DNA from: Piezodorus guildinii
Lineage: Eukaryota > Arthropoda > Insecta > Hemiptera > Pentatomidae
Length of the DNA stretch: 64,000 bases
Direction: 5' to 3'
NCBI GenBank assembly: GCA_023052935.1
Contig: CM041293.1
Span: 176,443,600-176,507,599 of the forward strand
Below the pieces are notes generated by a model. It saw nothing but the letters and a program-made list of their open reading frames with translations, was not told the DNA's origin and searched no databases. Position 1 is the stretch's first letter. Each line of letters starts with the position of its first letter. Made by a program: the position numbers and the translations under genes. Below, piece by piece: positions 1-10,432 of this stretch.

Positions 1-60
1 TTAAAATCAATTTGAGAATTTTGAAATACAGTTATAGAGAAAAAATGGTTGAAGAGTTAC
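1..60 (+). mobile_element. HINE-like element, 5' fragment
   Basis: The first 60 bases match the zone just inside the 5' end of the HINE-like family (tract of the form AAAATCAATTT-AGAATTTT-AAATACAGTTA-AGA). The true 5' end would lie outside the window. Non-coding remnant. Confidence 0.6.
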
Positions 61-87
61 ATTCTACAACATAGGTGTTAGGATCAT

Positions 88-367
88 GAAGGGGAGCCCG
101 TGGCTAAGCGGCTAGCGCGCTAGTCTCTCATGCTACAGGTTCTGAGACAGCGGGGCTTTTATAAGGATGTAAAAAAATGGGGATTCACTCACAACCTCTC
201 CCCCGGGTATGTGAGACCCGTCAGCCAAAGGGTGGCCACTCGCAAAATTATTCGTAGGGAGTGATGACCCTACACTAAAAATAGTATCGTGAAACGTGAG
301 TGTAAACTCTCAGGAGCTTACACCGCGAGGCCCAGGGCCTACACGGCCTGTCGCGCCACTGAAAGAA
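88..367 (+). mobile_element. tRNA-derived SINE, family 1, copy 1
   Basis: A 280-bp insert flanked by a perfect 14-bp direct repeat, GGTGTTAGGATCAT, at 74-87 and 368-381, which is a target-site duplication from target-primed reverse transcription. The head (AGCCCGTGGCTAAGCGGCTA) reads as a tRNA-like A box. The B-box region is mutated in this copy but intact in the copy at 57508. The body contains GGATTCACTCACA and ends CCTGTCGCGCCACTG followed by GAAAGAA. It codes for nothing; it would be transcribed by RNA polymerase III and copied by a LINE reverse transcriptase acting in trans. I do not recognise a named family. Confidence 0.85.
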
Positions 368-585
368 GGTGTTAGGATCATCCTGGCACACAGTAGTATT
401 TTTGTTGCGAATTTAAAAAAGTTCAGTAGTTCCGGAGAAATCGATTTCTGTATTCAGATGTTAATTTTGATTTTTTTTTTTTTTTTTCAGTTTTATTCTA
501 ACTATGATTGAATATAATTATGTATTATAATTTTTTTTAATTAACTATACGTAGGTATGTTGGTTTAGTGAAATATAGAAAAAAA

Positions 586-640
586 AATTATTAACAAATT
601 CAGAGCATTAGGTGACAATTTATTTTCACGATTCATAAAT
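586..640 (+). repeat. 55-bp direct repeat, left copy
   Basis: ATTAACAAATTCAGAGCATT followed by AGGTGA-AATTTATTTT-ACG recurs at 1238-1292. The two copies flank the HINE-like fragment between them. It is too long for an ordinary target duplication, so a local tandem duplication or a gene-conversion scar is more likely. Confidence 0.7.
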
Positions 641-1237
641 ATGAATTCTGCTCTTATGTTAAAAAAAAAAAAAAAATTGTATTAAACTTTTTTTTCAGTT
701 TCCTCCTTCAGTTGTATTTTAAATTCGCACAACTTACATATTTACCTGTTTTAGATCAGTAGTAACAAGATAATATAGTTATTTTTATAGAGTCAACAAA
801 ATTAAAGGTACTTTAGAGAAAGAAAATTTAAAATATCGGTATCTAAGCCCTGACAGACCATTTTTATCAGAATGAAAACTACATGATATTAAAGCCCATT
901 AAATTTTACATCGATATAGTAAGTTTAATCAAAATCGTCGGAACCGTTTTCAAGAAAATCGAAAAAATGTGCAAAATTCATGGTATAAAGTGGCTTTTCA
1001 GGTAAGCTCATTTTGATGAAAAAGGTTTTGTAACGTCATGGGCGTATCTTTGTCTTGAATATGAAATTTCAGTTTCATAGGACTTTTCAGTTTCTGCCCG
1101 GGAGTTACCACTCACACACCTTTTTGCGGGACTTTAATATGGCGAGTTTAATCAAAATTGAAAATTTCAAGATCTGGATTTCGAAAATTTTCACAACCGC
1201 AATACTTCCTCTTGCTATATATAGTAAGTGAAAATAA
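641..1237 (+). mobile_element. HINE-like element, 5'-truncated copy
   Basis: Collinear with the 3' two thirds of the family: the TTTTTTCAGTTT-CTCCTT segment, the GGTACTTTAGAG-AAGAAAATTTAAAATATCGG block, the AAATTTTACATCGATATAG block, GGAACCGTTTTCAAGAAAAT, and the terminal CTTGCTATATATAGTAAG hairpin followed by TGAAA. The CA microsatellite is reduced to a few units. No coding capacity. Confidence 0.8.
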
Positions 1238-1880
1238 TTTATTAACAAATTCAGAGCATTAGGTGAAAATTTATTTTTACGTTTCATAAGGATTAAAGAC
1301 GATAATAACTTCATAAAATATAAACAAACATTTAAACAAAGAAACTGAAATTTATAGAGAAAGTATTTGAAAACAAAAACTAGAGCTAAAAAGAAAAAAA
1401 ATATTTAAAAAAATTTACTCGTAAATCGGCACGAACCCCCAGGTCAGTAAATTCTAAACCTTCTAGTTAATTTCTGAGGTGGTAGATTTTCATTATGAAT
1501 ATTTTAATTTTTTTTATGTTTATCATTAATAAAATCTTCAAGAATCTATAAAATTTCAAGCTGCATAATCTCAAATTATGAGAATAAAGTTAAATTATCA
1601 TAATTTTAGTTCATGGTGGAAATTTTTGATGTAAAAAAAAAAAAAAAAAAAAAAGATGATGGGCAATGATAATAGAAACTAAAAAGAACAGATTAACCAA
1701 AAAAATATGGGGAAATTCGAAATTTCAGATATTGGTCCTATGTCCACCGAACGCATAGGCTCGCCCACTGTGCGACGTGCGAATGGATATTTTTTGTATT
1801 CGTTATTCGGATTCTACGTATCTTGAAACGTACAACTTTAAATTCAATTTTATTTTATGTATTTGTCTGGTAGATTTTTA
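1238..1880. other. Direct-repeat right copy, then A+T-rich DNA without a recognised gene
   Basis: 1238-1292 is the second copy of the 55-bp repeat at 586-640. The rest is A+T-rich with a poly-A run at about 1633-1654. A patch around 1785-1835 (GTATTCGTTATTCGGATTCT then ACGTATCTTGAAACGTA) recurs in inverse orientation at 19077-19122, so it is a minor dispersed repeat. No ORF of note. Confidence 0.5.
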
Positions 1881-1881
1881 A

Positions 1882-2922
1882 AAAAATCATTTTATTGATA
1901 TTTACAACTGTATTAACAAAAATACATCAAGTAAATGTGACGTGTTATATAATACAATGGCATGATATACATGTAGAGAAGCTTCATATTGGAAGCACTC
2001 TAAAAATATTCTAAACTAGACAGTCCCTGGGCCATTTCCTATTCAGGCGCCTCGGTGGATTATCCGGAATTGATGAGGAAGAAAGGATTGAAACTAGTGG
2101 GTTAGAGTGCGAATGGAGTTTGTCATGAAAGGATTGATACCTGGTCCGGGCCAAATCAGTAACAAAGGGAATATTAAGGTCTTTATGGATAAGTTTATTC
2201 GTGACAAAGTAAGGAGCGTTGAGGATTTTTCGTAGGATTTTGGATTGTAAGGATTGGATGCGGGATGAATTTGATGGTTTAGTAGAGCCCCAAAGCTCTA
2301 CTCCGTAAGTCCAGATTGGTCTTATAATAGTCATGTAGATCAACATTTTGTAGTTCAGAGAATGGTTTGACCGTGTGTCTAGTAAGTGTTGAAGCAGTTT
2401 AAAGCGTTGAGCAGTTTCTTGTCGTTTTAGTCGTGTATGTGGATTCCAAGTTAGGCGTTTGTCAAGAAGAAGTCCTAAGTATCGGATCTGTTCAACAGGA
2501 GCTAGTTGAGTGTCATAAAAGGATACTGTAGGGCAAGGAAGTCAAAGGTTTACGACTTTAAGGGTAAAGGTTGTTTGACGGGATTTGTTGGAATTTATTT
2601 TTATACTCCAATTCTGACACCATACTTCTAGGTCTTTGATGTGGGCTTGAAGGGTATTTGAGGCAACAAATGGACCTTTATGAACTGATAACATGCAGGT
2701 GTCATCAGCATACGTAGAAAGGAAAGTCTTAGGATGGGTTGGGATATCAGCTGTATATACTGTGTATAGAATGGGTCCTAGGATACTGCCTTGAGGAACA
2801 CCAGCAGTCTGTGTGAAAAGGGATGAATAGGAACTATTGTAATTTATTTTGAAGGATCTATCAGAGAGGTCGTTTGTACAACAGTCCTGGGTGGCAGACT
2901 CTACCAAAGGCTTATGGTCGAT
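1882..2922 (-). mobile_element. Jockey-like LINE, 5'-truncated pseudogene copy
   Basis: Minus-strand LINE ORF2 remnant. Residues from 2907 to 2542 include the RT palm motifs SAGVPQGS-type (here TAGVPQGSILGP) and the catalytic STYADDTCML. 2346-2011 gives the C-terminal domain with RPIWTYGVELWGSTKPSN and the terminal RRLNRKWPRDCLV. A frameshift lies between the two ORFs near 2540, and the N-terminal side is joined abruptly (internal deletion near 2900). The 3' end ends in the family tail (CAGTTGTAAATATCAATAAAA). The WPRDLL ending and IRPIWTYG motif are characteristic of the Jockey clade. Dead copy. Confidence 0.88.
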
Positions 2923-2934
2923 TTAAATACTCAT

Positions 2935-3030
2935 TATTGAAAATAATAAACCAAAAACGAGTAAATATATAAGTCAAACTAATTTGATAACCAACTAAAG
3001 GAGAAATGAAGAAAAAAAATTTTCATGCAA
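2935..3030 (-). mobile_element. HINE-like element, internal fragment
   Basis: Reverse complement matches the segment of the family containing the CTCCTTTAGTTGGTTATCAA stretch and ACTTATATATTTAC. Short remnant adjoining the 5' end of the Jockey copy. Confidence 0.55.
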
Positions 3031-3404
3031 TTTAGCAACTATCTATTACTTTGAAAGTTCCTAATTACACCCGATCCTAACTACTTAAGCCCAGTATCCG
3101 TTGCTGAGGTACTAACTATTGTTGTAGGAAAAGATAGCGGCTGTTGGATCCCTGATATTTAATGGCCTAATATCCTCCGACCCCAGCTAATCTGCCTCCT
3201 CAGCTCCCCCCACCCTTCCCTCCACTACAGGTGAAAAACGAGCTTCATTTTCCACAGTTTTCCCTCCCCTCGAACGCACGTGTTCCCAGCAACACCATTT
3301 CTCATGAAGAGCCCTCCAACATCGCCCAGTATCTTATTATTAGGGTCTGGAGCGAAACATTTTTTTTTTTTTGTTATATATAGCTTCAAGTCGTAGTTTA
3401 TTAG
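3031..3404. other. Unassigned, relatively G+C-rich segment
   Basis: 3060-3350 is richer in C and T than its neighbours and does not match other repeats in the window. It contains a short minus-strand ORF (3440-3225) with no recognisable domain. It may be single-copy flanking DNA. A HINE-like 5' scrap (ATGCGCACAACAAAAGACG then TTCACTTATC) sits at 3415-3470. Confidence 0.4.
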
Positions 3405-3486
3405 AAAAAAAATTTGATGCGCACAACAAAAGACGTTCACTTATCTTTGTTGTCAAAATAAAATTTAAGAACTTTAGAATAAAGTT

Positions 3487-4175
3487 TTTTTAAATATATC
3501 TTTATTGAAATTTAAATTGTATATTATAATACAACGAGTAAGTATGCTGATTAATGATAAAATAAATAAAAAACATGAAGAGAAACGGCTCACTGGCAGG
3601 CTCTTTAGTAGTGAATCTAAACAACCAAATCTTCTTTTGAGACGCCTCGGTAGATTATCAGGAATTGAAGAGAAAGCAAGGATTGAAACTAGTGGGTTAG
3701 AGTGGGAGTGGAGTTTGTCATGGAAGGATACCTCGTTCAGGCCAAATCAACAACATATGGAATGTTAAGGCCTTTATGGATGAGTTTATTCGTGACAAAG
3801 TAAGGAGCATTGAGGATTTTGGATTGTAAGGATTGAATACAGCAAGAATTTGATGGTTTAGTAGAGCCCCAAAGCTCAACTCCGTGAGTCCAGATAGGCC
3901 TTATGATGGTGATATAGATGAGACTTTTGTAGATAAGTGGAAGTTTAGAGCGAGTATGTGTTGTAGTAAGCGAAAGCGGCGGGCAGTTTCTTGTCGTTTC
4001 AGTCTTTTGTGCGGATTCCATGCTAGATGTTTGTCAAATAGTCCTAGATAGCGAATCTGTTTCACCGGAACAAGCGGAATATTATTAAAAGATACTTTAG
4101 GGCAGGATGTCATAGGTTTACGACGAAGAGTAAAAGTAATTCGGTGGGAATCGTTGGAATTGATTTTAATTCTAT
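3487..4175 (-). mobile_element. Jockey-like LINE, 5'-truncated and deleted
   Basis: Minus-strand remnant with the same family signature as the copy at 1882: LIYITIIRPIWTHGVELWGS and an ADDT-distal segment FTLRRKPMTSCPKVSFNNI in a second frame. Several frameshifts and small deletions. The 3' tail (TTTAAATTTCAATAAAGAT) is at the left. Its 5' side is interrupted by a MITE at 4180-4562; a few LINE bases (CTGACACT) resume after it. Confidence 0.85.
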
Positions 4176-4179
4176 AATT

Positions 4180-4562
4180 GAGACGTTGATTTCCAAAAGG
4201 TACTATATCCATTCTAGGAAATTTTACAGGAAGCGCGAAAATCTCTCATTACTATATTATTAAACTAGCTAATTCGGGTCTTTTTGCCTTAAAATTTAGA
4301 ATTATTTTTTTACTATAATAATAACATCATATTAAAGTTATGAAATGAATGTTTTTAGAATGATTTGGAACGAAAATAAATGCGTAATTAGTACTTTTAG
4401 AAAATGACCGCATTTCTAAATCACGTTTTTTATGGACTTGAGAATTTATTAGATAACATCAAATAAAATATTTAGATAAAACTAAATGATGAGAATACAA
4501 ATATGTAAAAAAATTTATTTCTTAAAAAATGTCCTTTAGTACCTTTTGGAAATCAACGTCTC
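4180..4562. mobile_element. MITE with 25-bp TIRs, TSD AATT
   Basis: A 383-bp non-coding insert with terminal inverted repeats GAGACGTTGATTTCCAAAAG plus GTACTA at the left and their exact complement at the right. AATT is duplicated at 4176-4179 and 4563-4566. Comparison with other Jockey copies (TCTCCAATTCTGACAC) shows that it split the LINE at AATT. Related ends, without the partner TIR, occur at 7021 and 8021. The transposase superfamily is not evident from the TIR. Confidence 0.8.
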
Positions 4563-4671
4563 AATTCTGACACTCTGTCTCTGATTTTCTTAAAATTTAT
4601 AAATAACTTAAGTATATTTAATAGTTTGTTTTTTATTATTTATTTTAATAGCCCTCGCTGTTAGGCTGCTT

Positions 4672-4847
4672 CAAAACTTCCTAGACAAACGGCCAAACCT
4701 TCCACTTAACTGCAAAAGGGTCATCCACATGACTATTATAAGACCAATCTGGACTTACGGAGTAGAGCTTTGGGGCTCTACTAAACCATCAAATTCTTCC
4801 CGCATCCAATCCTTACAATCCAAAATCCTTCGTAAAATCCTCAACGC
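4672..4847 (+). mobile_element. Jockey-like LINE, part 1 of an interrupted copy
   Basis: Plus-strand Jockey C-terminal coding region: TCCTAGACAAACGGCCAAAC through the IRPIWTYGVELWGSTKPSN motif to KILRKILNA. It stops at ACGC and continues after the insert at 5266, so the two parts are one copy split later. Confidence 0.85.
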
Positions 4848-5265
4848 TGTAACGTCTCTATTTACGTTATATAATTATTTATTTAAATAAGTGCTAGCCC
4901 AGCGGAGGGGGAGTGAGTAGTAACCATTTTTTACTTGAAACTTCTTTATTTTCACATCAGGTGAAAATAAAAGGTTACAATACAATTTTATAATAAATCA
5001 CATTTAGAACGTTTACTGTAAACAAAAAAAAATACTAAATGTCAAAGATAAACTTACCCCTACGGGTTCAATAATCATTAATAAATCAAAACAAAACTAA
5101 CTTAATAAACATGTATCATAAACTGAACAAGACTAAGATACATAACCAATAACACTATCAATGTTTTTGTAACCTCCCTTCATTTAAATACTTTTTAATT
5201 AAAAGATCAGCTGATTTCATCAGAGTGAGGGTTTGTTCCAACCCTAGTTTTTGTCAGCTGTGACA
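4848..5265. mobile_element. Solo-LTR-like insertion (418 bp)
   Basis: The insert begins TGTAACGTCTC and ends GTCAGCTGTGACA, giving the TG...CA ends of an LTR. It is bounded by a 4-bp duplication ACGC at 4844-4847 and 5266-5269, inside a Jockey coding sequence. No internal coding region remains. A 4-bp duplication and a TGTAACG start fit a Gypsy-type solo LTR. The alternative is a non-LTR insert with a 7-bp duplication CAACGCT, but its ends then lack inverted repeats. Confidence 0.55.
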
Positions 5266-5604
5266 ACGCTCCTTACTTTGTCACGAATAAACTTATCCAT
5301 AAAGACCTTAATGTTCCCTTTGTTACTGATTTGTCCCGGACCAGGTATCCATCCTTTCATGACAAACTCCGTTCTCGCTCTAACCCACTAGTTTCAATCC
5401 TTTCTTCATCTTCAATTCCGGATAATCCTCCGAGGCGCCTGAAAAGGAAATGGCCCCGGGACCTTCTAGTTTAAAATATTTTTCGAGTGCTGCCACTGGG
5501 TAATGTCTCTACATGACAGTTTTGTATATTACCATCACATTTACTAGATATATTTTTATTTAATACGGTTGTAAATATCAATATGTCAAAAAAAAAAAAA
5601 AAAA
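5266..5604 (+). mobile_element. Jockey-like LINE, part 2 with 3' tail
   Basis: Continues the copy at 4672: NAPYFVTNKLIHKDLN then the terminal RRLKRKWPRDLLV and stop near 5474. The 3' UTR has the family pattern (GAGTGCTGCCACTGGGTA) and ends CAATATGTC plus poly-A at 5587-5604. Confidence 0.87.
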
Positions 5605-6030
5605 TAACAGCCGAGGTTAGTGAAAATCGTGTATTCTCGTGAGAAAATTTCCTCTTTTTCTCTTGTGGGTAATCATGAAGCATATATATGCTGCTTAAAA
5701 CAGATCAGTACACTTTTCCAAGCTAGAACGAGAGAAAGTCACGAACTCAGTGAAGTATCATTAGAAGGCAGAAGGCTGGAGAGATACAGACCGACCCACT
5801 GCTCTAGGGCTCGGCTATAACTCGCAATTTAGCAGAGAATAAAGCCCCTCTTTATAGCCAGGCCTGTCTCGAGCGAGATAAAGCACTAGGCTTCCATATC
5901 TGTCCCTTCGGGCTTATGTCACTAGCGCTATCTATGTTTGCTTAGTCCTAATTCGCTCTTCAAGGGACATTAAAATTATCAAAAAGTAAAGTATTAAAAC
6001 ACCAGTAGAGAGCTCTATTAAAAACAAAAA
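5605..6030. other. No gene recognised
   Basis: 5700-5960 is moderately G+C-rich and includes CTAGGGCTCGGCTATAACTC, without long ORFs or matches elsewhere in the window. Possibly single-copy DNA or the end of an unidentified element. Confidence 0.3.
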
Positions 6031-6946
6031 ATCTGGTGCGGGCAACACACGACTTTCACTTACCTCCGTTTTAAAAATCGATTAAAGATTTTTCAAATAC
6101 AGTTAGAGATAAAAATGAGTGAAACTATTAAAGAATTAATTGAATTGAATTTCTTTAGAAACATGTGTTTTATTAAAAAGCTATTAAATTATAATCTAAA
6201 ATAATCAGTTAGTTTTATTGGCTTTTCGCCTCTCTTTTTTAACTTTTACAAGCTTGTTTGTGAGATAATATTTTTTCTAAAATCTATAGCTTTCCAACGG
6301 TATATTATAGATGCATATTACTGTTATGATGTACAAAAACATAAAAATTCATTAGATTTTTTTTTTCAGTTTTCTCCTTTAACTGGATATCAAATTCGTT
6401 CAACTTATATATTTACTTGTTTTTCATCGTTAGTAACAAGATTATATTGTTATTTTTTTTAGTATCAACAAAATAAAAGGTACTTTGGAGGAAGAGAACA
6501 TAAAATATCGGCATTTAAACCCGGTCAAATTATTTCAATCAGAATGAAACATACATGATATTAAAGCTCATTAAATTTTACATCTATATAGTAAAATTAA
6601 TCAAGATTTTTTGAGGCGTTATAGAGAAAATCGTAAAAAGGTGCAAAATGCAAAGTATAAAGTGGCTCTTCTGGTCAGCTGATTTTGATGAAAAATATTC
6701 TATAACATCTCGGGTGTATAGTTGTCCTAAATATGAAATTTCAGTTTTGTACGACTTTTTGTTTTTGCGTTAGGCTCACCACACACACACACACACACAC
6801 ACACAGACCTTTTTGCGGGACTCGGTCATTTGGTCTCAGGGGACCCTAAAACGTGTATTCCCGTTAAAAACTAGAACTCGAAAATTTTCACGATCGCATT
6901 ATTTCCCCTTACTATGTATTACATATATAGCTAAGTGAAAGTGAAA
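6031..6946 (+). mobile_element. HINE-like element, near full length
   Basis: Starts ATCTGGTGCGGGCAACACAC, then ACTTTCACTTACC. The CA microsatellite is at 6779-6802, followed by AGACCTTTTTGCGGGACT. It ends ATCGCATTATTTCCCCTTAC, an AT-rich loop and CTAAGTGAAAGTGAAAAA. Non-coding. It forms one half of a 1-kb tandem duplication with the copy at 7134. Confidence 0.85.
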
Positions 6947-6949
6947 AAG

Positions 6950-7133
6950 GAGCGCGCAACACATAACTTTATTTTACCTCAAATTATTATTTTCTTTTTC
7001 TTCTTGCTATTCAATGATTAAGACGTTGATTTCCAAAAGGTACTAAAGGAAATTTTTTTCGAAATTAATTTTGAAATATTTGTATACTAAAGGTTTAGTT
7101 TTATCAAAATCCACCATCAGATTTTATCTAAAA
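6950..7133. repeat. Spacer of 1-kb tandem duplication, unit 1
   Basis: GCGCAACACATAACTTTATT then TTACCTCAAATTATTATTT, followed by the MITE-like end AAGACGTTGATTTCCAAAAG (7021-7046) and ACTAAAGGTTTAGTTTTATC. The same sequence in the same order recurs at 7955-8136 after the next HINE copy, so HINE plus spacer was duplicated as a block. Confidence 0.75.
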
Positions 7134-7953
7134 ATCTGTTGCGGGCAACACACTACTTTCACTTACCTCCAATTTAAAAATCAATGAAAGAATTTTCAAA
7201 TACAGTTAGAGATAAAAATACGTGTAACTATTAAAGAATTTATTAAATTCAATTTCTATAGAATTATGTGGTTTTTTTTTAATCTACTATATTATTATCT
7301 AAAATAATCAGTTAGTATTATCTTCTTCTCATCACTCTCTATTAACTTTTAAAAGCTTGTGTATGAGATAAAAACGAAATATTGCATTAAAAAAATATGT
7401 TTTCTGTTTTCTCCTTTAGTTAGGTATCTAATTCATTCAATTTATATATTTACCTGTTTTTCATCAGTTGTAACAAGATAATATAGTTATTTTTATAGAA
7501 TCAACAAAATTAAACGTACTTTAGAGGAAGAAAATTTAAAATATCGGCATTTAAGCCCTGTCAGACCATTTTAATCCAAATGAAACCTAAATGACATTAA
7601 AGCCCATTAAATTTTACATCGATATAGCGAGTTTAAACAAAATCGTCGGAACCGTCTTTGAGAAAATCGAAAAAATGTGCAAAATGCATGGAATAAAGTG
7701 GCTCTTCAGGTAAGCTCATTTTGATGAAAAAGGTTGTGTAACGTCTCGGGCGTATCTTTGTCTTAAATATGAAATTTCAGTTTCATATGACTTTTCTTTT
7801 CAGCCCGGGATTTAACACACGCAGACCTTTTTGCGGGACTTGGTCATTTGGGAATCCTAAAACGTGTATTTCCGTTGAAAACTGGAATTCGAAAATTTTC
7901 ACGATCGCAATACTTCCCCTTATTATATATTCCATATATAGCTAATTGAAAAA
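7134..7953 (+). mobile_element. HINE-like element, second unit of tandem duplication
   Basis: Starts ATCTGTTGCGGGCAACACAC; here TGTTGC-GG-GCAACA makes a perfect 5' hairpin. Internal blocks are collinear with the family, but the CA repeat is almost lost (TTAACACACGCAGACC). The 3' end is CCTTATTATATATTCCATAT followed by AGCTAATTGAAAAA. Confidence 0.83.
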
Positions 7954-7954
7954 G

Positions 7955-8384
7955 GAGTGCTCAACACATAACTTTATTTTACCTCAAATTATTATTTATT
8001 TTTATTGCTATTCAATGATTGAGAGATTGACTTCCAAAAGGTACTAAAGGAAATTTTTTCGAAACTGTTATTTTGACATATTTGTTTACTAAAGGTTTAG
8101 TTTTATCTAAATCCGTCATCAGATTTTACCTAAAAACATAGAAATTCTTTAAAAACGTGTTTGAAATTTCATTTCATTCTAAAAGGTACTAAATCCACAT
8201 TTCATTTCATTCCATAAGGTACTAAAAACACTTTCGTTTCAAATCGTATTATATCCTCTGTAATCAGATATTATGACCTTTCCTTCCGAAAATAGTACCT
8301 TTCCTACTATACGACAGAAGCACCTAACCCAATAGTGTGGCAAGCATCGAATAGATTACTATTGACTGATTAAACACAAGTATC
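7955..8384. repeat. Spacer of tandem duplication, unit 2, then unassigned DNA
   Basis: 7955-8136 repeats the spacer at 6950-7133. 8137-8384 carries three further GGTACTAAA-type motifs (TTCATTCTAAAAGGTACTAA, CCATAAGGTACTAAAAACAC), perhaps decayed ends of the MITE at 4180. No ORF. Confidence 0.5.
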
Positions 8385-8625
8385 ACTAACAAAGAAAGAT
8401 GTTAAGATGGGTTTGGTTAGGGATTTATAGACTGTGTAAAGAATGGGGTCGAGGATGCTGCCTTGAGGAACGACTGTGGCCTAAAAAAAGGGAGGAATAG
8501 GAACGATTGTGAGTTATTTTGAAGGATCGACCACTGAGGTAGGATTGAATAATGAGGAAATACGCAGGAGGGATAGGGCATTGACCGAGTTAGCAAAGGA
8601 GTTCCGGGTTAATGGACTCCGTAAA
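8385..8625 (-). mobile_element. Jockey-like LINE fragment
   Basis: Minus-strand match to the RT region around the QGS(I)LGPILYTVYTA motif (here GCTGCCTTGAGGAACGAC on the plus strand) and the CCTCAGTGG-TCGATCCTTCAAAATAA segment. Both ends are missing, and there is a deletion between the TADIP region and the QGS motif. Confidence 0.7.
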
Positions 8626-8662
8626 TGGTCCAAATGAACTTGTAAAAAAGAAGAAAAGTAAA

Positions 8663-8830
8663 AATCTGGTGCGCGCAACAGACGGTATTCACTTATATTG
8701 GTTATTAAAATCAATTTAAAAATTTTGAATAAAGGTAAAGTTCAAAAAAGTTTAAAGAACTGCATTCAGTTTCGTTGGAAACACGTGTTTTAGAATAAAT
8801 GATGTAACAGCATACATGTTTTAAGTACAT
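8663..8830 (+). mobile_element. HINE-like element, 5' part of an interrupted copy
   Basis: Starts AAAAATCTGGTGCGCGCAAC; the following bases match the divergent GCGCGC subfamily also seen at 37176 and 62866. Its 3' part appears to resume at 9570 after a CR1-like insertion. Confidence 0.75.
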
Positions 8831-8865
8831 CACCTAGGTTAGAAGAAGAAAAAGATGAAAAAGAA

Positions 8866-9545
8866 AAAAAAAACTTTATTCTGGGATTAAGTCCCCTACG
8901 AATAACATGAAATTCAACATAATAAAATATTCACATCTGGCCAATATGCAAAATTAATGAGGAAAAAACTGCAAAAAAGAAAAAAGGAAATAGATTTAAC
9001 ATAAGTAAAAAGAAAATAAATAAATAAAAATAATGATAAGAAATAAATACATTTGGTGATAATATAATTAACTAATATTTAACGCTTTTGATAAAACTAA
9101 AAGAATTTGCACAAAACAACAAATGTACATTTATTTCAATTTACTTGCACACTTGTAAAAAACTAAAAGTAATGACTATCATCTAACAGCACAATTTTTA
9201 TTGTCAGCTAGCGTCATTATGGGAAGTGAGAAGATACTGGAAAAGGTATTTGAAAGTGGAGATAGAGAAGTTGCTTGACGGATGTTTGTTGGGAGAGAAT
9301 TCCAAAAACTGGTGGAGCGGGATAGAAAGGAACGTTCCTATGTTTTAGTTCTGTGGGAAGGGATATAAAGCTCGGAATGTCGGGATCTAGTTTCTTGTGA
9401 ATGGATTGATGGTTTAAACTGCAGGAGATCGTATATATAGGGAGGGTGAGACTGGGAATTGACGGTTTGGTAAAGGAATGTTCCGAGGAAATATTGTCTT
9501 CGGGTTTGAGGGAAAAGTCACTTTACCTCGTCTTAAATATGGTTA
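8866..9545 (-). mobile_element. CR1/L2-like LINE, 5'-truncated copy
   Basis: The reverse complement ends with the family 3' signature TATTCGTAGGGGACTTAATC-CCAGAATAAAG and an A/T tail at the left. 9200-9545 is the decayed C-terminal coding end (equivalent to SRQSDLYLPTHRTKTFDRSF in the better copy at 19985). Inserted in a HINE-like element. Confidence 0.78.
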
Positions 9546-9569
9546 TGCCATATTCGTCACATTGTATTA

Positions 9570-10136
9570 CCTTTATATCAGTGTCTAAAATATTTGGCTT
9601 TTCAACGGTATATTATACATCTATATTAATATTTGTATGTTTACGAATTTTTTTTTCTGCAATTTTCTAATTCTTACTTGTTCTATTTAACCGTTTTTTA
9701 TCAATGTCTATAATATGATATGTTTTGTTTTCGAATCTACAAAATGAAACGTACTTCAGAACAAGAAAACTTAAAATATCGGCATTTCAGCCTTGTCATA
9801 CCACTCCAATTGGAGTGGAACCTACTAGACACAAAAATCATTGAACATTACACCGATATAACGAGTTTAATCAAAATCGTTTAATTAGTTTTGATAAAAT
9901 CGTATATAAAGAAGCACTTCTAGCTAGCTGATTTTGATGTAACATCTCAGACATGAATGTTTTTAATATATGAAATTTGGGTTTCATAAAGCGGATTGTG
10001 TTTGAGTTATACTTACCACACACACTTAGACTTGTTATTTGGACTTAAGGGATCCTAAAACGTGTATATCCGTAAAAAATTTTCACAAGCGCAATGATCA
10101 CACTTACTGTGCATTTTACGTATAGTGAAGGGAGAG
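9570..10136 (+). mobile_element. HINE-like element, 3' part of interrupted copy
   Basis: Resumes with TTTCAACGGTATATTATACA, then the TACAAAATGAAACGTACTTC block and ATATCGGCATTT. It ends near GCAATGATCACACTTACTGT and TATAGTGAAGGGAGAGTA. More diverged than the 6031 copy. Confidence 0.75.
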
Positions 10137-10432
10137 TAATGATAAAAGAATGAAATGATTAGTAATAGTAAAAAAAAAAAAGACTTACCAAAATGATCGC
10201 CGTGAAACTACTACCGATCAACACATCACTTTTTTAACCTGAAACAGGCAATATGTACGTCAAATTATTGATATATTATTTCAGCATAATAAAACACATA
10301 AAATAATTTGTATACTTAAAGTACATCCTAAAATATATAGAGAGATTGAGAGTTCATAACTTTAAGGTCTTACAACAACTTTTGATTAACTCGTACGATT
10401 TCTTTTATTGCTTACCAACTTTCAAGATTTAT

